Source: Atlantibacter hermannii
GTDB taxonomy: Bacteria; Pseudomonadota; Gammaproteobacteria; Enterobacterales; Enterobacteriaceae
DNA: 64,000 nucleotides
Assembly: GCF_009907385.1 (NCBI RefSeq)
Contig: NZ_JAAATR010000018.1
Location: 186,001-250,000, forward strand
Reading direction: 5' to 3'
Shown piece by piece: positions 1-11,900 of the stretch. A program made the translations under genes and the position numbers. Under the pieces are notes generated by a model that saw nothing but the letters and a program-made list of their open reading frames with translations, was not told the DNA's origin and searched no databases. Position 1 is the first letter of the stretch. Each line of letters opens with the position of its first letter.

Positions 1-2464
1 CATAATCCTGCGGATTCAGGCGCTTATGCGCACGTCTTTTCAGTAACGCGTACAGACTTAACCCTATCACGGTGGCGAACAGCAGCCCGACGATCGCCAG
101 CAGCGCCGAATGCTGGTTGGCGTACCACACCACCATCATGTACCAGGGCATCTGCCCGCTGGGGAACTGCTGGCCGACACGGAAGCTGCGCACGCCGTTT
201 TCATCGGTAATGATGGCCACGTCGCCGCGAATACCGGCATTGATGCGTGCCGAGTTCAGGTCGGTATACAGACGGGAAAGCTGATCGCCATTGCTGCCGA
301 TCGCCATCACCACCAGCCGCGACGGGTTCCACTGGGAGCGGAAGCTCACGAACCCGCGCCAGGCTTCGTTCGAGGAGAAGTAGCGATCGGCATCAACGCC
401 CGATGCGGTCCAGTCACCTTCAAGGTAGCGTTGGGCGGTTTGCCACATCGTCGGCTCGCGCACCCCAAAGGTATGTTCATTGACGGTAAATGGCGACTGG
501 GCCAGCAGGGCGCGGTTGAACGCGTTCTGGTCGAGGGTAGAAACCGCCAGCACGTCGCTTTGGTTCAGGAACGCCAGGTTGGCGCCGCCTGAGGGCAGGC
601 CAAACATCACGCGGTTATGGTACAGCGCGGTGCCGGTGGCGATACCGGAGCGGGCTGCCAAATCCAGCAGGGTGCCGACTTCGCTGTCCGCCGGGGTTTC
701 TGGCAGCAGCAGCACGGTTTGCGAGAAATCCGCCAACCGGGTGAACGGGAAGGACGCGCCCACAAAGTAGGAGAGGTTCGGCAGCAGCGAAAAGTGGCGC
801 GTTTTGCTCAAATCGATCCACGAATCTTCGTCGATGCGGCTCTTGATATTGTTGTTCAGCAGCACGCTACAGGGCGCGGCCTCTTTAGTTTCGATATTGA
901 AATAGAGCGACAGCTGGTTATCACCGTAAATCAGATACGGCTCCAGCGGCACCCGGGCGCTTTCCTGGCGCGCGTCGCCGCCCAGCTTATGCCACAGCAT
1001 CTCCAGCAGACCCTGCTTGTTCACCGGCAGATTGCGTAAGAACGTGCCGTTAAAAGTCATGGAAAGGTAGGAGCGCTGGTCGTCGATCCAGCTTTCCGAC
1101 GGGAAGCGGTAGCCGATTTGCATCGGGATAGTCTCGCCGTCCCACAGGAACAGATCCGGCGCGGCGCGGAATGCCACGCGCAGCGGCTCATGCCAGATCC
1201 CGGAGACCGTCAGGCTTTGATCCTGGCGCATCAGCTCCACCAGGCGCACCGGACGATCGGTGGGGATCCAGCGCGGCGCGTCGTAGGGTTTACTGGTGGG
1301 GATGGTCTGGACATCTACCGGCATAAACGGCGACTGCACGTTGAAATCGCCACGGGTTAAGCGCGATGCCGCCGCGCGCAGTTGCTGGTCGTTATTACCG
1401 ATCACCAGCAGCAGTTTGTACACCGGGTTGCCGGGGTTATCGACGATTTGCAGGATCGGCGTGCTGGTTTCCGGCATCGTCAGGCCGCCGATGGTGTCGC
1501 CGGGTTTGCCGAACAGGATGCCGTTTTTCTCCGGCAGCTTGTCGCGCATCGCGTCGAAACGAATACCGCGATAGTCGGCCTGGATCCCCAACCACGACGC
1601 GACAATTGCCGCCGCGCTCACCTGTTCCGGCAGCAGTTTCGCCGGGAACGCGAAGGCGAGAGCGGTCGGCGTCATCTGCATCGGATCAAAGAACGGACGC
1701 GGGAAATGGCTGAGATCCGCGCCGATATTCAGCTGCTGGCCTTCCAGGTCCAGCCGGGTGTCCGGCATGATCGTCACCTGGTATTTATCAGAGAGATCGC
1801 GCAGGCACAGCAGGGCGTCGCCGTCGTTGATCTTAAAGCTGATGTTATTGCTGGATACCACCAGCGCCGCCGGGATCTCCAGTTGATAGTTCGAGACGTT
1901 GCTGTCCGAGGTGCCGAGCGGCACGGTGCCTAACGGCTGGCCGTTCATCATCAGTTGCAGAGTGGCGTTACGCGCCGCCATGTCCGGCGAGACTTTCAGG
2001 TTCAGGTTTAACTGTGCGCTGGTCATCACCTGGTCGGAGGGCAGGGTAAAGTTGATGCCCGCCTGTAGCTGGCCGCCGCTGAGGATCACGCCCTGCGGCT
2101 GGCCCATCTGCGCCACCGTTACGCTGACCGCGTTGCCGGGGATAAGCTGCGGCGTGGCGGGCGCGCTCGCGGTAGCCTGAGTCGGCGGCGGCAAATCCAG
2201 CGGGATCGCCGGAACCGGCGTTGATGCTGACGTATCGGTTTGCGGCGCAGCCCCTTCCGGAGAGAGCGTCGCCGGCATGTCTGACGGCGTTGCGGCATCG
2301 GCGGCGGGCGTCGGGAATGCCTCCTGCGCAGCGGCCTCCGCAGGCGTTGCGGCGGGGGCGGGTAAATCAGGCGCCCCCGGCTGAGGCTCCTGTGCCGGTA
2401 CGGTCCTTGTCAGTACGCATAACGCCAGCAACACCTGGCAGGCCTTGAAAGTCATCCTTTTCAT
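1..2464 (-). CDS. bcsB: Cellulose synthase regulatory subunit BcsB (partial, 3' end off the window)
   Basis: Periplasmic subunit of the cellulose synthase complex, held in the inner membrane by a C-terminal helix; it binds BcsA and guides the emerging glucan. The reading frame is open from an ATG at 2464 to base 1, 821 codons, without a stop. It starts with a signal peptide (Lys2, Arg3, then a hydrophobic stretch), followed by an unusually Pro/Ala/Thr-rich linker at about residues 25-85, then the BcsB body. A hydrophobic segment about 30 residues before the window edge, followed by Lys-Arg-Arg, is the expected membrane anchor, so only a short tail can be missing. The start overlaps the bcsA stop as ATGA, so the two are probably translationally coupled. 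The identity rests on this context and on recognising the BcsB body sequence. Confidence 0.9.
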   Translation of the reverse strand, partial: MKRMTFKACQVLLALCVLTRTVPAQEPQPGAPDLPAPAATPAEAAAQEAFPTPAADAATPSDMPATLSPEGAAPQTDTSASTPVPAIPLDLPPPTQATASAPATPQLIPGNAVSVTVAQMGQPQGVILSGGQLQAGINFTLPSDQVMTSAQLNLNLKVSPDMAARNATLQLMMNGQPLGTVPLGTSDSNVSNYQLEIPAALVVSSNNISFKINDGDALLCLRDLSDKYQVTIMPDTRLDLEGQQLNIGADLSHFPRPFFDPMQMTPTALAFAFPAKLLPEQVSAAAIVASWLGIQADYRGIRFDAMRDKLPEKNGILFGKPGDTIGGLTMPETSTPILQIVDNPGNPVYKLLLVIGNNDQQLRAAASRLTRGDFNVQSPFMPVDVQTIPTSKPYDAPRWIPTDRPVRLVELMRQDQSLTVSGIWHEPLRVAFRAAPDLFLWDGETIPMQIGYRFPSESWIDDQRSYLSMTFNGTFLRNLPVNKQGLLEMLWHKLGGDARQESARVPLEPYLIYGDNQLSLYFNIETKEAAPCSVLLNNNIKSRIDEDSWIDLSKTRHFSLLPNLSYFVGASFPFTRLADFSQTVLLLPETPADSEVGTLLDLAARSGIATGTALYHNRVMFGLPSGGANLAFLNQSDVLAVSTLDQNAFNRALLAQSPFTVNEHTFGVREPTMWQTAQRYLEGDWTASGVDADRYFSSNEAWRGFVSFRSQWNPSRLVVMAIGSNGDQLSRLYTDLNSARINAGIRGDVAIITDENGVRSFRVGQQFPSGQMPWYMMVVWYANQHSALLAIVGLLFATVIGLSLYALLKRRAHKRLNPQDY

Positions 2465-4575
2465 GCAGCGGTGTCCTCGGCTTTAAGACGGCGCGCCTCT
2501 TCCTCACGCAGGCGGCGGTTTTCACGGCGTGATGTCCAGGTCAGCCAGAACAGGTCGAATACGCTGCGGATAATGATTAACAGCGAGCGGAACGGGTTAT
2601 CCTGCGGCTTCGGCGGACGGATCCACGCATCGGCGCGCGCCAGTACCACGCGCACCAGCTCGCGGCGGCGGGAAAGCGGAATATCCTTAAACATCAGACG
2701 AATAAACTCGTCATCAGCGCCGATCACGCTAACCGGAATGCTGATAGAGCCGGACTGAAGCTGTAGCTCGATCTCTTCAATCTCGTCGCTGAGATGGCGG
2801 TTATCCGGCACCACGATGCGGCAGCCGCCCATCGACAAGTCCTGAGTGTGGGTACGCGATGAGATCCCGCTGGCGTAGTGAACGATCACCGGCACGTCGA
2901 CGTCGATACGGATTGTTTTACGGGTCTGACGGGTTTCCCGCGCGACGGCAATTGCCGCCAGCAGGAACACCAGGCTGTAAATCCCCCATCCCACGTTAAG
3001 CGCGATAACCTTCGGATCCACGGCAAAATAGTCGTGGGCAAAGGCCCGGACCAGGCCCGCGATAATCCCGATGGTCAGCAGAATGGCGACAATCAGATGT
3101 GGACGCACCACGCTGAAATCGAAATAGCCGATATTGAGCAGGCCGCCTTTGTCGGTGACGTTAAATTTGCCGCGTTTCGGGAAAATCATGGTGATCGCCG
3201 TCGGCAGGATCAGGTGGAACGCCAGCACGATATCGTAGATTTCACCCCAGAAGCTGTAGCGATAGCGCCCGTTCATCCGCGAGTTGAGGTAGATGGTCAA
3301 CAGCAGGTGCGGCAGTGCGTAAGCGAAAATCAGCCCCGCTGACGAGTGGATGATATTCAGGTTAAACAGCAAATAGGCCAGCGGCGCGGTTAAGAATGCC
3401 ACGCGGGGCAGGGCGAACTGGAAATAGAGCATGGCGCTCAGATAGCAGCAGCGTTGCTGCCAGGTCAGCCCACGGCCAAACAGCGGATTATCCATACGGA
3501 ATATCTGCGTCATGCCGCGCGCCCAGCGGGTTCGTTGGATCACGTGCAACACCAGACGTTCGGTCGCCAGGCCCGCCGCCAGCGGGATCGCCAGGAACGC
3601 TGATTTCCAGCCCAGACGCTGCATTTTCAGCGCGGTGTGGGCATCTTCGGTCACGGTTTCTACCGCAAAGCCGCCGATCTCTTCCAGCGCCGAACGGCGG
3701 ATCACCGCGCACGAGCCGCAGAAGAAAGTGGCGTTCCAGTTATCGTTGCCCTGTTGGATCGGGCCGTAGAACAGCGAGCCTTCGTTAGGAATATTTTTAC
3801 CCAGCGACAGGTTACGTTCGAACGGATCGGGAGAGTAGAAATAGTGCGGCGTTTGCATCAGCGCCAGTTTCGGATCCTGAAGGAAGCTGCCCACCGTCGC
3901 CTGCAAAAAGATGCGTGTGGCGACGTGGTCGCAGTCGAATACGCAAATCAGTTCGCCTTTGGTCAGCTTCAGGGCGTGGTTAAGGTTGCCCGCTTTGGCG
4001 TGTGAGTTATCGTTACGGGTGATATAGCCGACCCCGACATCGGCGGCAAACACCGCAAATTCCCGGCGCTTGCCGTCGTCCAGCAGATAGATGTTGAGCT
4101 TATCGCGCGGATAATCAATACACTGCGCCGCCAGCACCGTGTCGCGTACCACTTCCAGACTTTCGTTATAGGACGGGATGTAAATATCCACCGTCGGCCA
4201 CGTTGAAACATCATCAGGTAGCGGAACAATGCCCCTTTTTAGCGGGAATACGGTTTGCAGATAGGTGAGTAATAAGATGACCCAGATATAGAGTTCCGCC
4301 AGAAATAACCCGATGCCGAGTATGGCTTCAATCTCGGAATTAAAATGCAGGGTTTGGGTGGCGCGGAAATAAATATATCGCGTCGACATCAGCGCCGAGA
4401 CCACCATCATCACCACGGAAATGCTGTGTTTTTTGCTGAAACCTAATAAAAACAGAATACCAATGCTGACCAGGCCGAAAATATATTGTTTCTGGCTATC
4501 CATCGGCGTAATGATGATCAGCACTGCTACTGGCGCAAGCACCAACAGCAGTAAATAAAACAGGACCTTCTTCAT
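2461..4575 (-). CDS. bcsA: Cellulose synthase catalytic subunit BcsA (UDP-forming)
   Basis: Inner-membrane family 2 glycosyltransferase that polymerises UDP-glucose into beta-1,4-glucan and translocates the chain. The 704 residues show the order expected: N-terminal membrane helices (about 1-110), then the GT2 domain with DDG (166-168), DCD (214-216), FFCGS (284-288), TED (309-311) and the QxxRW signature (347-351), then more helices (about 375-545). A PilZ domain follows, with an Arg-rich RxxRxxR motif (546-552) and DxSxGG (579-584), which in this family binds c-di-GMP to release autoinhibition. It is much shorter than the roughly 870-residue E. coli BcsA, mainly at the N terminus, resembling the Komagataeibacter-like form. 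It lies between bcsQ (18 bp gap) and bcsB (4 bp overlap). Confidence 0.96.
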   Translation of the reverse strand: MKKVLFYLLLLVLAPVAVLIIITPMDSQKQYIFGLVSIGILFLLGFSKKHSISVVMMVVSALMSTRYIYFRATQTLHFNSEIEAILGIGLFLAELYIWVILLLTYLQTVFPLKRGIVPLPDDVSTWPTVDIYIPSYNESLEVVRDTVLAAQCIDYPRDKLNIYLLDDGKRREFAVFAADVGVGYITRNDNSHAKAGNLNHALKLTKGELICVFDCDHVATRIFLQATVGSFLQDPKLALMQTPHYFYSPDPFERNLSLGKNIPNEGSLFYGPIQQGNDNWNATFFCGSCAVIRRSALEEIGGFAVETVTEDAHTALKMQRLGWKSAFLAIPLAAGLATERLVLHVIQRTRWARGMTQIFRMDNPLFGRGLTWQQRCCYLSAMLYFQFALPRVAFLTAPLAYLLFNLNIIHSSAGLIFAYALPHLLLTIYLNSRMNGRYRYSFWGEIYDIVLAFHLILPTAITMIFPKRGKFNVTDKGGLLNIGYFDFSVVRPHLIVAILLTIGIIAGLVRAFAHDYFAVDPKVIALNVGWGIYSLVFLLAAIAVARETRQTRKTIRIDVDVPVIVHYASGISSRTHTQDLSMGGCRIVVPDNRHLSDEIEEIELQLQSGSISIPVSVIGADDEFIRLMFKDIPLSRRRELVRVVLARADAWIRPPKPQDNPFRSLLIIIRSVFDLFWLTWTSRRENRRLREEEARRLKAEDTAA

Positions 4576-4593
4576 AGGCCTTCCTGGTAATCG

Positions 4594-5397
4594 TCAGAAA
4601 TGTGATGTTTTAAGACTGGCGTGAACCGCACCGTCGCCAATATTTATACCGAGCAGGCCGGCCACTCTTTTACTGATTAATTCGATATCGAATGCCGCAG
4701 CGGAAGCCGGGCTGAAATCAAAGATGGACTGCTGCGAGGCGTTGGCTTCCGAAACGCTCTCATCACGATTAATAATGCCAATAAGCTGTTCGCCCAGACG
4801 CTGCTGCAAAAATGCGGTGACGTCGCGGCTGATATTGCGGCGGTTATCGCTCTGATTCAGCACAAAGTAGTAGCCCTGTTTGTGGTTCAACGGCTCGCCG
4901 ATCAGACGATGGTTTTCAATGTGCGGCAGCAGCGACAGGGAGGCGGTATCTGCCAGCAGCGTCACCAGGTGCAGATCCGCGAGGCGGGACATCGCCTTGA
5001 GCGCCGGGCTGGGGCCGGGCGGAAAATCGGCGATGATCACCAGGCCGGGATAATTCAGCAGCGTGCTTAAGCCGCGCAGCAAAAAATGCGGGTCACTGGC
5101 AAGGTGCTGCTCGAAGGTCAGCCGCTGCTCTTCTGTGACATCGCCATAGGGCAACAAAAATACGTTGCCGCCCGCGGTCAGCACGAACTGGCTCCAGTCA
5201 GCGGATTCTCCCGCCTTCGCCACGTAGCCGCGTCCATCAGAGAGCGGCACGCCAAAATGCAAGCGCAGGGCGTTCTGCACATCAAAATCAATCGCCAGGA
5301 CTTTACTGCCTGAGCGAGCCAGCGCATACGCCAGGTTGGCCGTAACGGTTGTTTTTCCTACACCGCCTTTAGGCGAACAAACACAAACTAACGGCAT
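4594..5397 (-). CDS. bcsQ: Cellulose biosynthesis MinD/ParA-like ATPase BcsQ
   Basis: SIMIBI-class P-loop ATPase of the cellulose secretion system; in E. coli the homologue is needed for cellulose production and localises at the pole. The deviant Walker A motif KGGVGKTT lies at residues 10-17, followed by the ParA/MinD-type AIDFD strand (about 35-39) and an IADFPPG switch motif near 122. It is 267 residues, close to the family size of 240-270. The ATG at 5397 overlaps the end of bcsO by 10 bp, and bcsA begins 18 bp after its stop, so it is an internal gene of the operon. A general ParA protein is excluded by the neighbours. Confidence 0.93.
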   Translation of the reverse strand: MPLVCVCSPKGGVGKTTVTANLAYALARSGSKVLAIDFDVQNALRLHFGVPLSDGRGYVAKAGESADWSQFVLTAGGNVFLLPYGDVTEEQRLTFEQHLASDPHFLLRGLSTLLNYPGLVIIADFPPGPSPALKAMSRLADLHLVTLLADTASLSLLPHIENHRLIGEPLNHKQGYYFVLNQSDNRRNISRDVTAFLQQRLGEQLIGIINRDESVSEANASQQSIFDFSPASAAAFDIELISKRVAGLLGINIGDGAVHASLKTSHF

Positions 5398-5933
5398 GAC
5401 GCGATCGTCTCCAGCAACGTTTGTAAGGGGATATCTTTCGCGTTTTGCCCGGTCGGTAGGGTGCCTTTCGTGGCAAACAACTGGTCAAATCGCACGGGTT
5501 GGTTCTGCCCGGACGCAGGGGCTTCAACCGGTGCGGCAGGGGAGGAGAAAACAGGTTGAGCAGGCGCGGCGGAGGACGGCGGCGGCACCTGAGAAAGCAG
5601 CGGCGGCTGCGCTGGCGTTTGACGAACATCAGTCTGCTGGGGCGCAAGACTGCCAAAAATGGAGGAAGCCGTCGCGGCGGGTTTGGGCTCCGTTTGCGCA
5701 GGTTTACTCAGACTGGCTTCAAAGGTATGCGCATCGACAGCCTGCGGAACCGGGGCAGAGACGCTGCCGCCTTGCGCGAGCAGCGTTTGCTCGTCGCCTT
5801 CAGACGCCAGCTGTTTGATAATGGCCCAGTTACCGCTGCTGTGCTGCTGGGTTTGCGCCGACATATCCTTGAAATCGATAGCGCCGTTGCGTGTCTTATC
5901 CTTGAAACGCTGCAAATCATCATAGTTTTTCAT
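5388..5933 (-). CDS. bcsO: Proline-rich cellulose biosynthesis protein BcsO
   Basis: Accessory protein of unknown molecular role found first in many enterobacterial cellulose operons of the bcsO-Q-A-B type. About 181 residues from the chosen ATG; the N-terminal 60 residues are charged and folded-looking (a K-N-Y-D-D-L start), the middle (about 85-150) is rich in Pro, Ala, Ser and Gln and probably disordered, and a short conserved-looking C-terminal block follows. No signal peptide or membrane segment is seen, so it is probably cytoplasmic. An alternative ATG four codons upstream (5945) is equally open; neither has a strong ribosome site. It overlaps bcsQ by 10 bp. The assignment rests on composition, N-terminal pattern and position directly before bcsQ. 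Confidence 0.8.
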   Translation of the reverse strand: MKNYDDLQRFKDKTRNGAIDFKDMSAQTQQHSSGNWAIIKQLASEGDEQTLLAQGGSVSAPVPQAVDAHTFEASLSKPAQTEPKPAATASSIFGSLAPQQTDVRQTPAQPPLLSQVPPPSSAAPAQPVFSSPAAPVEAPASGQNQPVRFDQLFATKGTLPTGQNAKDIPLQTLLETIASCR

Positions 5934-5958
5934 AGCGAGACTCATGATTTACAAGAAA

Positions 5959-6231
5959 TTATTTCTTCTTCCACGCACGTTGGAAGCATAACGGCTCATT
6001 CAGACAATAAGCCATAGGTCTTAATTCATCAAATATCCCGGCTTCGCCGATGATTATTTGATATTTCCGAATGGAGATAGTCGCATGAGTTATTATTTTC
6101 TCTTGCATCTGTTCCTGTCCGACACGATATAAAATCTCGGTTTTACGGTGATTCCTCTCTAATTTTAACGCGACGGCAGTGATTTGTCTGAATGGATAGT
6201 GTGTTAAAAAGCGGAAGCAGTATTCCGCCAT
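5959..6231 (-). CDS. Hypothetical 90-residue ORF upstream of bcsO
   Basis: An ORF of 90 codons on the operon strand, ending 13-25 bp before the two possible bcsO starts. I recognise no family. It is basic (many Lys/Arg, ending in KKK), has four cysteines and no obvious signal peptide or membrane helix. No clear Shine-Dalgarno sequence precedes the ATG, and the local base composition is AT-richer than the bcs genes, so it may be untranslated leader of the cellulose operon rather than a gene. It is not BcsR or BcsE by sequence. The call is weak. Confidence 0.25.
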   Translation of the reverse strand: MAEYCFRFLTHYPFRQITAVALKLERNHRKTEILYRVGQEQMQEKIITHATISIRKYQIIIGEAGIFDELRPMAYCLNEPLCFQRAWKKK

Positions 6232-7334
<1,103 letters not shown>

Positions 7335-7385
7335 CGGGTTTTATCCATCGTGATGTGGTTATTACAATCGTAGTGCATTGATTGC

Positions 7386-7408
7386 AAGGGTGATATTTTA
7401 TCACCCTT
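7386..7408 (+). terminator. Intrinsic terminator after dapB
   Basis: Perfect 10-bp stem AAGGGTGATA/TATCACCCTT with a TTT loop, followed by AATTTTAT, 51 bp after the dapB stop. The stem is only moderately GC-rich, but position and perfection support termination of dapB before carA. Confidence 0.8.
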
Positions 7409-7689
7409 AATTTTATCTGTGTTTATGGGGTTTTCATCGGTTTTAATTAACGTAATGGCTATAGTTATACGTTATCTTTAGTTTCGCTGTTATTTTATTG
7501 TAAATTTTGACCATCTGGTCCACTTTTTAGTGGCATCTGGTCGTGATTTAACATTTAATAAGCCTGTTAATCGGTTTCGTCACCAGGTTTACTCGCTTTT
7601 TTAGCGCTTACCAGCCTTTATTTCTCTGTGGTTGATAAAATTAACTGAAAAATCCCGTTTTCAGGGTAGACTTTTGCCCAACCTCTCCT

Positions 7690-7771
7690 TAGAATGCCGC
7701 CGTTTGCCAAAAATTCACCGGGCAAACGTATTTGCGTTGATTCATTCATAACAAATGAATTAATATGCAGA
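7690..7771 (+). promoter_or_regulatory. carAB tandem promoters and ArgR (ARG box) operator
   Basis: The carA upstream region keeps the E. coli design. P1 (pyrimidine-controlled) is suggested by a -10 TAGAAT at 7690-7695. P2 (arginine-controlled) has -35 TTGATT at 7737-7742, an 18-bp spacer and -10 TAATAT at 7761-7766. Two 18-bp ARG boxes, 7733-7750 (only its right half matches well) and 7754-7771 (close match to TNTGAATWWWWATTCANW), are separated by exactly 3 bp, the spacing used by ArgR hexamers, and cover P2. The rest of the 7335-7802 gap is AT-rich; PepA, IHF and PurR sites known in E. coli could lie there but were not assigned. Confidence 0.8.
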
Positions 7772-7802
7772 TAAATTGACTGTTTATTCCCTGGAGGACG
7801 TT

Positions 7803-8951
7803 TTGATTAAGTCAGCGCTGTTGGTTCTGGAAGACGGGACCCAATTCTACGGTCGGGCCATAGGGGCATCAGGTACGGCAGTAGGGGAAGTCGTTTTCAA
7901 TACTTCAATGACCGGTTATCAAGAAATCCTCACTGATCCTTCCTACTCCCGCCAGATTGTCACTCTCACTTATCCCCATATTGGTAATGTCGGTACTAAC
8001 CCGGCAGATGAAGAATCCTCCCAGGTTCATGCGCAAGGCCTTGTCATCCGTGACCTGCCGCTGATTGCCAGCAACTTCCGCAATACCGAAGACCTTTCTT
8101 CTTACCTTAAGCGCCATAACATCGTGGCCATCGCTGATGTGGATACCCGCAAACTGACTCGCCTGCTGAGCGAGAAAGGCGCGCAGAACGGCTGCATTAT
8201 TGCCGGTGACAATCTGGATGCCGCCCTGGCGCTGGAAAAAGCCAAAGGCTTCCCGGGCCTGAGCGGGATGGACCTGGCGAAAGAAGTCACAACTCACGAA
8301 CCTTACCGCTGGACCCAGGGAAGCTGGGAACTGAAAAACGGTTTGCCGGAAGCGAAAACCGACGAGGAACTGCCGTTCCATGTGGTGGCTTACGATTACG
8401 GCGTCAAGCGCAACATTCTGCGTATGCTGGTGGATCGCGGCTGCCGTCTGACGGTGGTTCCGGCGCAGACGCCGGCGGCTGACGTACTGAACATGAACCC
8501 GGACGGGATTTTCCTCTCCAACGGCCCTGGCGACCCGGCACCGTGCGACTACGCTATCGACGCGATTAAAACCTTCCTGGATACGGATATTCCGGTATTC
8601 GGCATCTGTCTCGGCCACCAGTTGCTGGCGCTGGCCAGCGGTGCGAAAACCGTGAAGATGAAGTTCGGCCATCACGGCGGTAACCACCCGGTGAAAAACG
8701 TTGAAGACAATACCGTGCTGATTACTGCGCAGAACCATGGCTTTGCGGTCGATGAAGCCACGTTGCCTGCCAACCTGCGCGTAACCCACAAATCGCTGTT
8801 CGACGGCACGCTACAGGGCATCCATCGCACTGATAAAGCGGCATTCAGCTTCCAGGGCCACCCGGAAGCCAGCCCCGGCCCGCACGACGCCGCGCCGCTG
8901 TTTGACCATTTTATTGCATTAATTGAGCAGTATCGTAAGAACGCCAAATAA
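7803..8951 (+). CDS. carA: Carbamoyl phosphate synthase small (glutaminase) subunit CarA
   Basis: Hydrolyses glutamine and passes ammonia to CarB for carbamoyl phosphate, the precursor of arginine and pyrimidines. The start is taken as TTG at 7803, preceded by CTGGAGG; this gives 382 residues, the same length as E. coli CarA, which also uses TTG. An open frame extends nine codons upstream, but the conserved [11 protein letters not shown] block begins right after the TTG. The class I glutamine amidotransferase domain has the nucleophile in [10 protein letters not shown] (Cys near 269) and the His/Glu pair in FQGHPEA (near 353-355). It is 16 bp upstream of carB. Confidence 0.98.
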   Translation: MIKSALLVLEDGTQFYGRAIGASGTAVGEVVFNTSMTGYQEILTDPSYSRQIVTLTYPHIGNVGTNPADEESSQVHAQGLVIRDLPLIASNFRNTEDLSSYLKRHNIVAIADVDTRKLTRLLSEKGAQNGCIIAGDNLDAALALEKAKGFPGLSGMDLAKEVTTHEPYRWTQGSWELKNGLPEAKTDEELPFHVVAYDYGVKRNILRMLVDRGCRLTVVPAQTPAADVLNMNPDGIFLSNGPGDPAPCDYAIDAIKTFLDTDIPVFGICLGHQLLALASGAKTVKMKFGHHGGNHPVKNVEDNTVLITAQNHGFAVDEATLPANLRVTHKSLFDGTLQGIHRTDKAAFSFQGHPEASPGPHDAAPLFDHFIALIEQYRKNAK

Positions 8952-8967
8952 TCAGGAGAAAAGAGCC

Positions 8968-11900
8968 ATGCCAAAACGTACAGACATAAAAAGCATCCTG
9001 ATCCTTGGCGCTGGCCCGATTGTTATCGGCCAGGCCTGCGAATTCGACTATTCGGGCGCCCAGGCGTGTAAAGCGCTGCGTGAAGAGGGCTACCGCGTTA
9101 TCCTGGTCAACTCGAACCCGGCGACCATCATGACTGACCCGGAAATGGCCGATGCCACCTATATCGAGCCGATTCACTGGGAAGTGGTGCGCAAAATTAT
9201 CGAGAAAGAGCGCCCGGACGCGGTGCTGCCGACCATGGGCGGCCAGACGGCGCTGAACTGCGCGCTGGAACTGGAACGCCAGGGCGTGCTGGAAGAGTTC
9301 GGCGTCACCATGATTGGCGCGACTGCTGACGCCATCGACAAAGCGGAAGACCGTCGTCGTTTTGACGTCGCGATGAAGAAAATCGGCCTCGATACCGCGC
9401 GTTCCGGTATCGCGCATACCATGGAAGAAGCGCTGGCGGTGGCGGCGGATGTCGGCTACCCGTGCATCATCCGTCCGTCCTTCACCATGGGCGGCACCGG
9501 CGGCGGTATCGCTTACAACCGCGAAGAGTTTGAAGAAATTTGCGAACGCGGCCTGGATCTCTCTCCGACCAACGAACTGCTGATCGACGAATCGCTGATC
9601 GGCTGGAAAGAGTACGAGATGGAAGTGGTGCGTGATAAAAACGACAACTGCATCATCGTTTGCTCTATTGAAAACTTCGACGCCATGGGCATTCATACCG
9701 GCGACTCCATCACCGTCGCCCCGGCCCAGACCCTGACCGACAAAGAGTACCAAATCATGCGTAACGCCTCGATGGCGGTACTGCGTGAAATCGGCGTGGA
9801 AACCGGCGGCTCTAACGTCCAGTTCGCGGTGAATCCGAAAAACGGTCGCCTGATTGTTATCGAAATGAACCCGCGCGTGTCGCGTTCTTCCGCGCTGGCC
9901 TCGAAAGCCACCGGCTTCCCGATTGCTAAAGTGGCGGCGAAACTGGCGGTGGGCTACACCCTTGATGAGCTGATGAACGACATCACCGGTGGCCGTACCC
10001 CGGCATCGTTTGAACCCTCTATCGACTACGTGGTCACCAAAATCCCACGCTTTAACTTCGAGAAATTCGCGGGCGCGAATGACCGTCTGACGACCCAGAT
10101 GAAATCGGTCGGCGAAGTGATGGCGATTGGCCGCACCCAGCAGGAATCGATGCAAAAAGCGTTGCGCGGCCTGGAAGTGGGCGCGACCGGTTTTGACCCG
10201 AAAGTGAATCTGGACGATCCGGACGCGCTGACCAAAATCCGCCGCGAGCTGAAAGATGCCGGCGCCGAGCGTATCTGGTATATCGCTGACGCTTTCCGCG
10301 CGGGCCTGTCGGTTGACGGCGTGTTCAACCTGACCAATATCGACCGCTGGTTCCTGGTGCAAATTGAGGAGCTGGTACGCCTGGAAGAGCAGGTGGCGGA
10401 CGTGGGCATCACCGGCCTGACGGCAGATTTCCTGTGGACCCTGAAGCGCAAAGGCTTTGCCGACGCGCGCCTGGCGAAACTGGTCGGCGTACGCGAATCG
10501 GAAATCCGCAAACTCCGTGAACAATACAATCTGCACCCGGTTTACAAACGCGTGGATACCTGTGCGGCGGAATTCGCCACCGATACCGCTTACATGTATT
10601 CCACCTATGAAGACGAGTGCGAATCGCGCCCGAACCCGGACCGCGAAAAAATCATGGTACTGGGCGGCGGGCCGAACCGCATCGGCCAGGGTATTGAGTT
10701 TGACTACTGCTGCGTACACGCCTCGCTGGCGCTGCGCGAAGATGGTTACGAAACCATTATGGTCAACTGCAACCCGGAAACCGTCTCTACCGATTACGAC
10801 ACCTCCGACCGTCTGTACTTTGAACCGGTCACCCTGGAAGACGTGCTGGAAATTGTCCGTATCGAGAAGCCAAAAGGCGTGATCGTCCAGTACGGCGGCC
10901 AGACGCCGCTGAAACTGGCGCGTGAGCTGGAAGCCGCAGGCGTGCCGATTATCGGCACCAGCCCGGACGCCATCGACCGCGCGGAAGACCGCGAACGCTT
11001 CCAGCAGGCGGTGGATCGCCTGAAACTGAAACAGCCAGCCAACGCCACCGTGACCGCCATTGAGCAGGCGGTAGAGAAGGCCGCACAAATCGGTTATCCG
11101 CTGGTGGTGCGTCCTTCTTATGTACTGGGTGGCCGCGCGATGGAAATCGTCTATGACGAATCCGACCTGCGCCGCTACTTCCTGACCGCGGTCAGCGTTT
11201 CTAACGATGCGCCGGTACTGCTGGACCGCTTCCTCGACGACGCGGTGGAAGTGGATGTTGACGCCATCTGCGACGGCGAAATGGTGCTGATTGGCGGCAT
11301 CATGGAGCATATCGAGCAGGCAGGCGTCCACTCCGGCGACTCCGCCTGTTCGCTGCCGGCCTACACCCTGAGCCAGGATATCCAGAACGTGATGCGCCAG
11401 CAGGTGCAGAAACTGGCAATGGAATTGCAGGTGCGTGGCCTGATGAACGTGCAATTCGCGGTGAAAGATAACGAAGTGTACCTGATTGAAGTGAACCCAC
11501 GCGCCGCGCGTACCGTGCCGTTCGTTTCCAAAGCTACCGGCGTGGCGCTGGCGAAAGTGGCGGCGCGCGTGATGGCGGGCAAAACGCTGACTGAGCAGGG
11601 CGTTACCAGAGAGATCATTCCGCCGTACTACTCGGTGAAAGAAGTGGTGCTGCCGTTCAATAAATTCCCGGGCGTAGATCCGCTGTTAGGGCCGGAAATG
11701 CGCTCAACCGGTGAAGTGATGGGCGTGGGCCGCACCTTCGCGGAAGCGTTCGCCAAAGCGCAGCTGGGCAGTAACTCGACCATGAAGAAATCGGGTCGCG
11801 CGCTGCTGTCGGTACGTGAAGGCGACAAAGAGCGCGTGGTGGATCTGGCGGCGAAACTGCTGAAGCAGGGCTTTGAGCTGGACGCCACCCACGGCACCGC

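Noticed and set aside
8911-11454. An 847-codon open frame antisense to carB
   Set aside because: carB is unambiguous on the other strand; the frame is a codon-bias shadow with His/Arg/Phe-heavy composition and no ribosome site.
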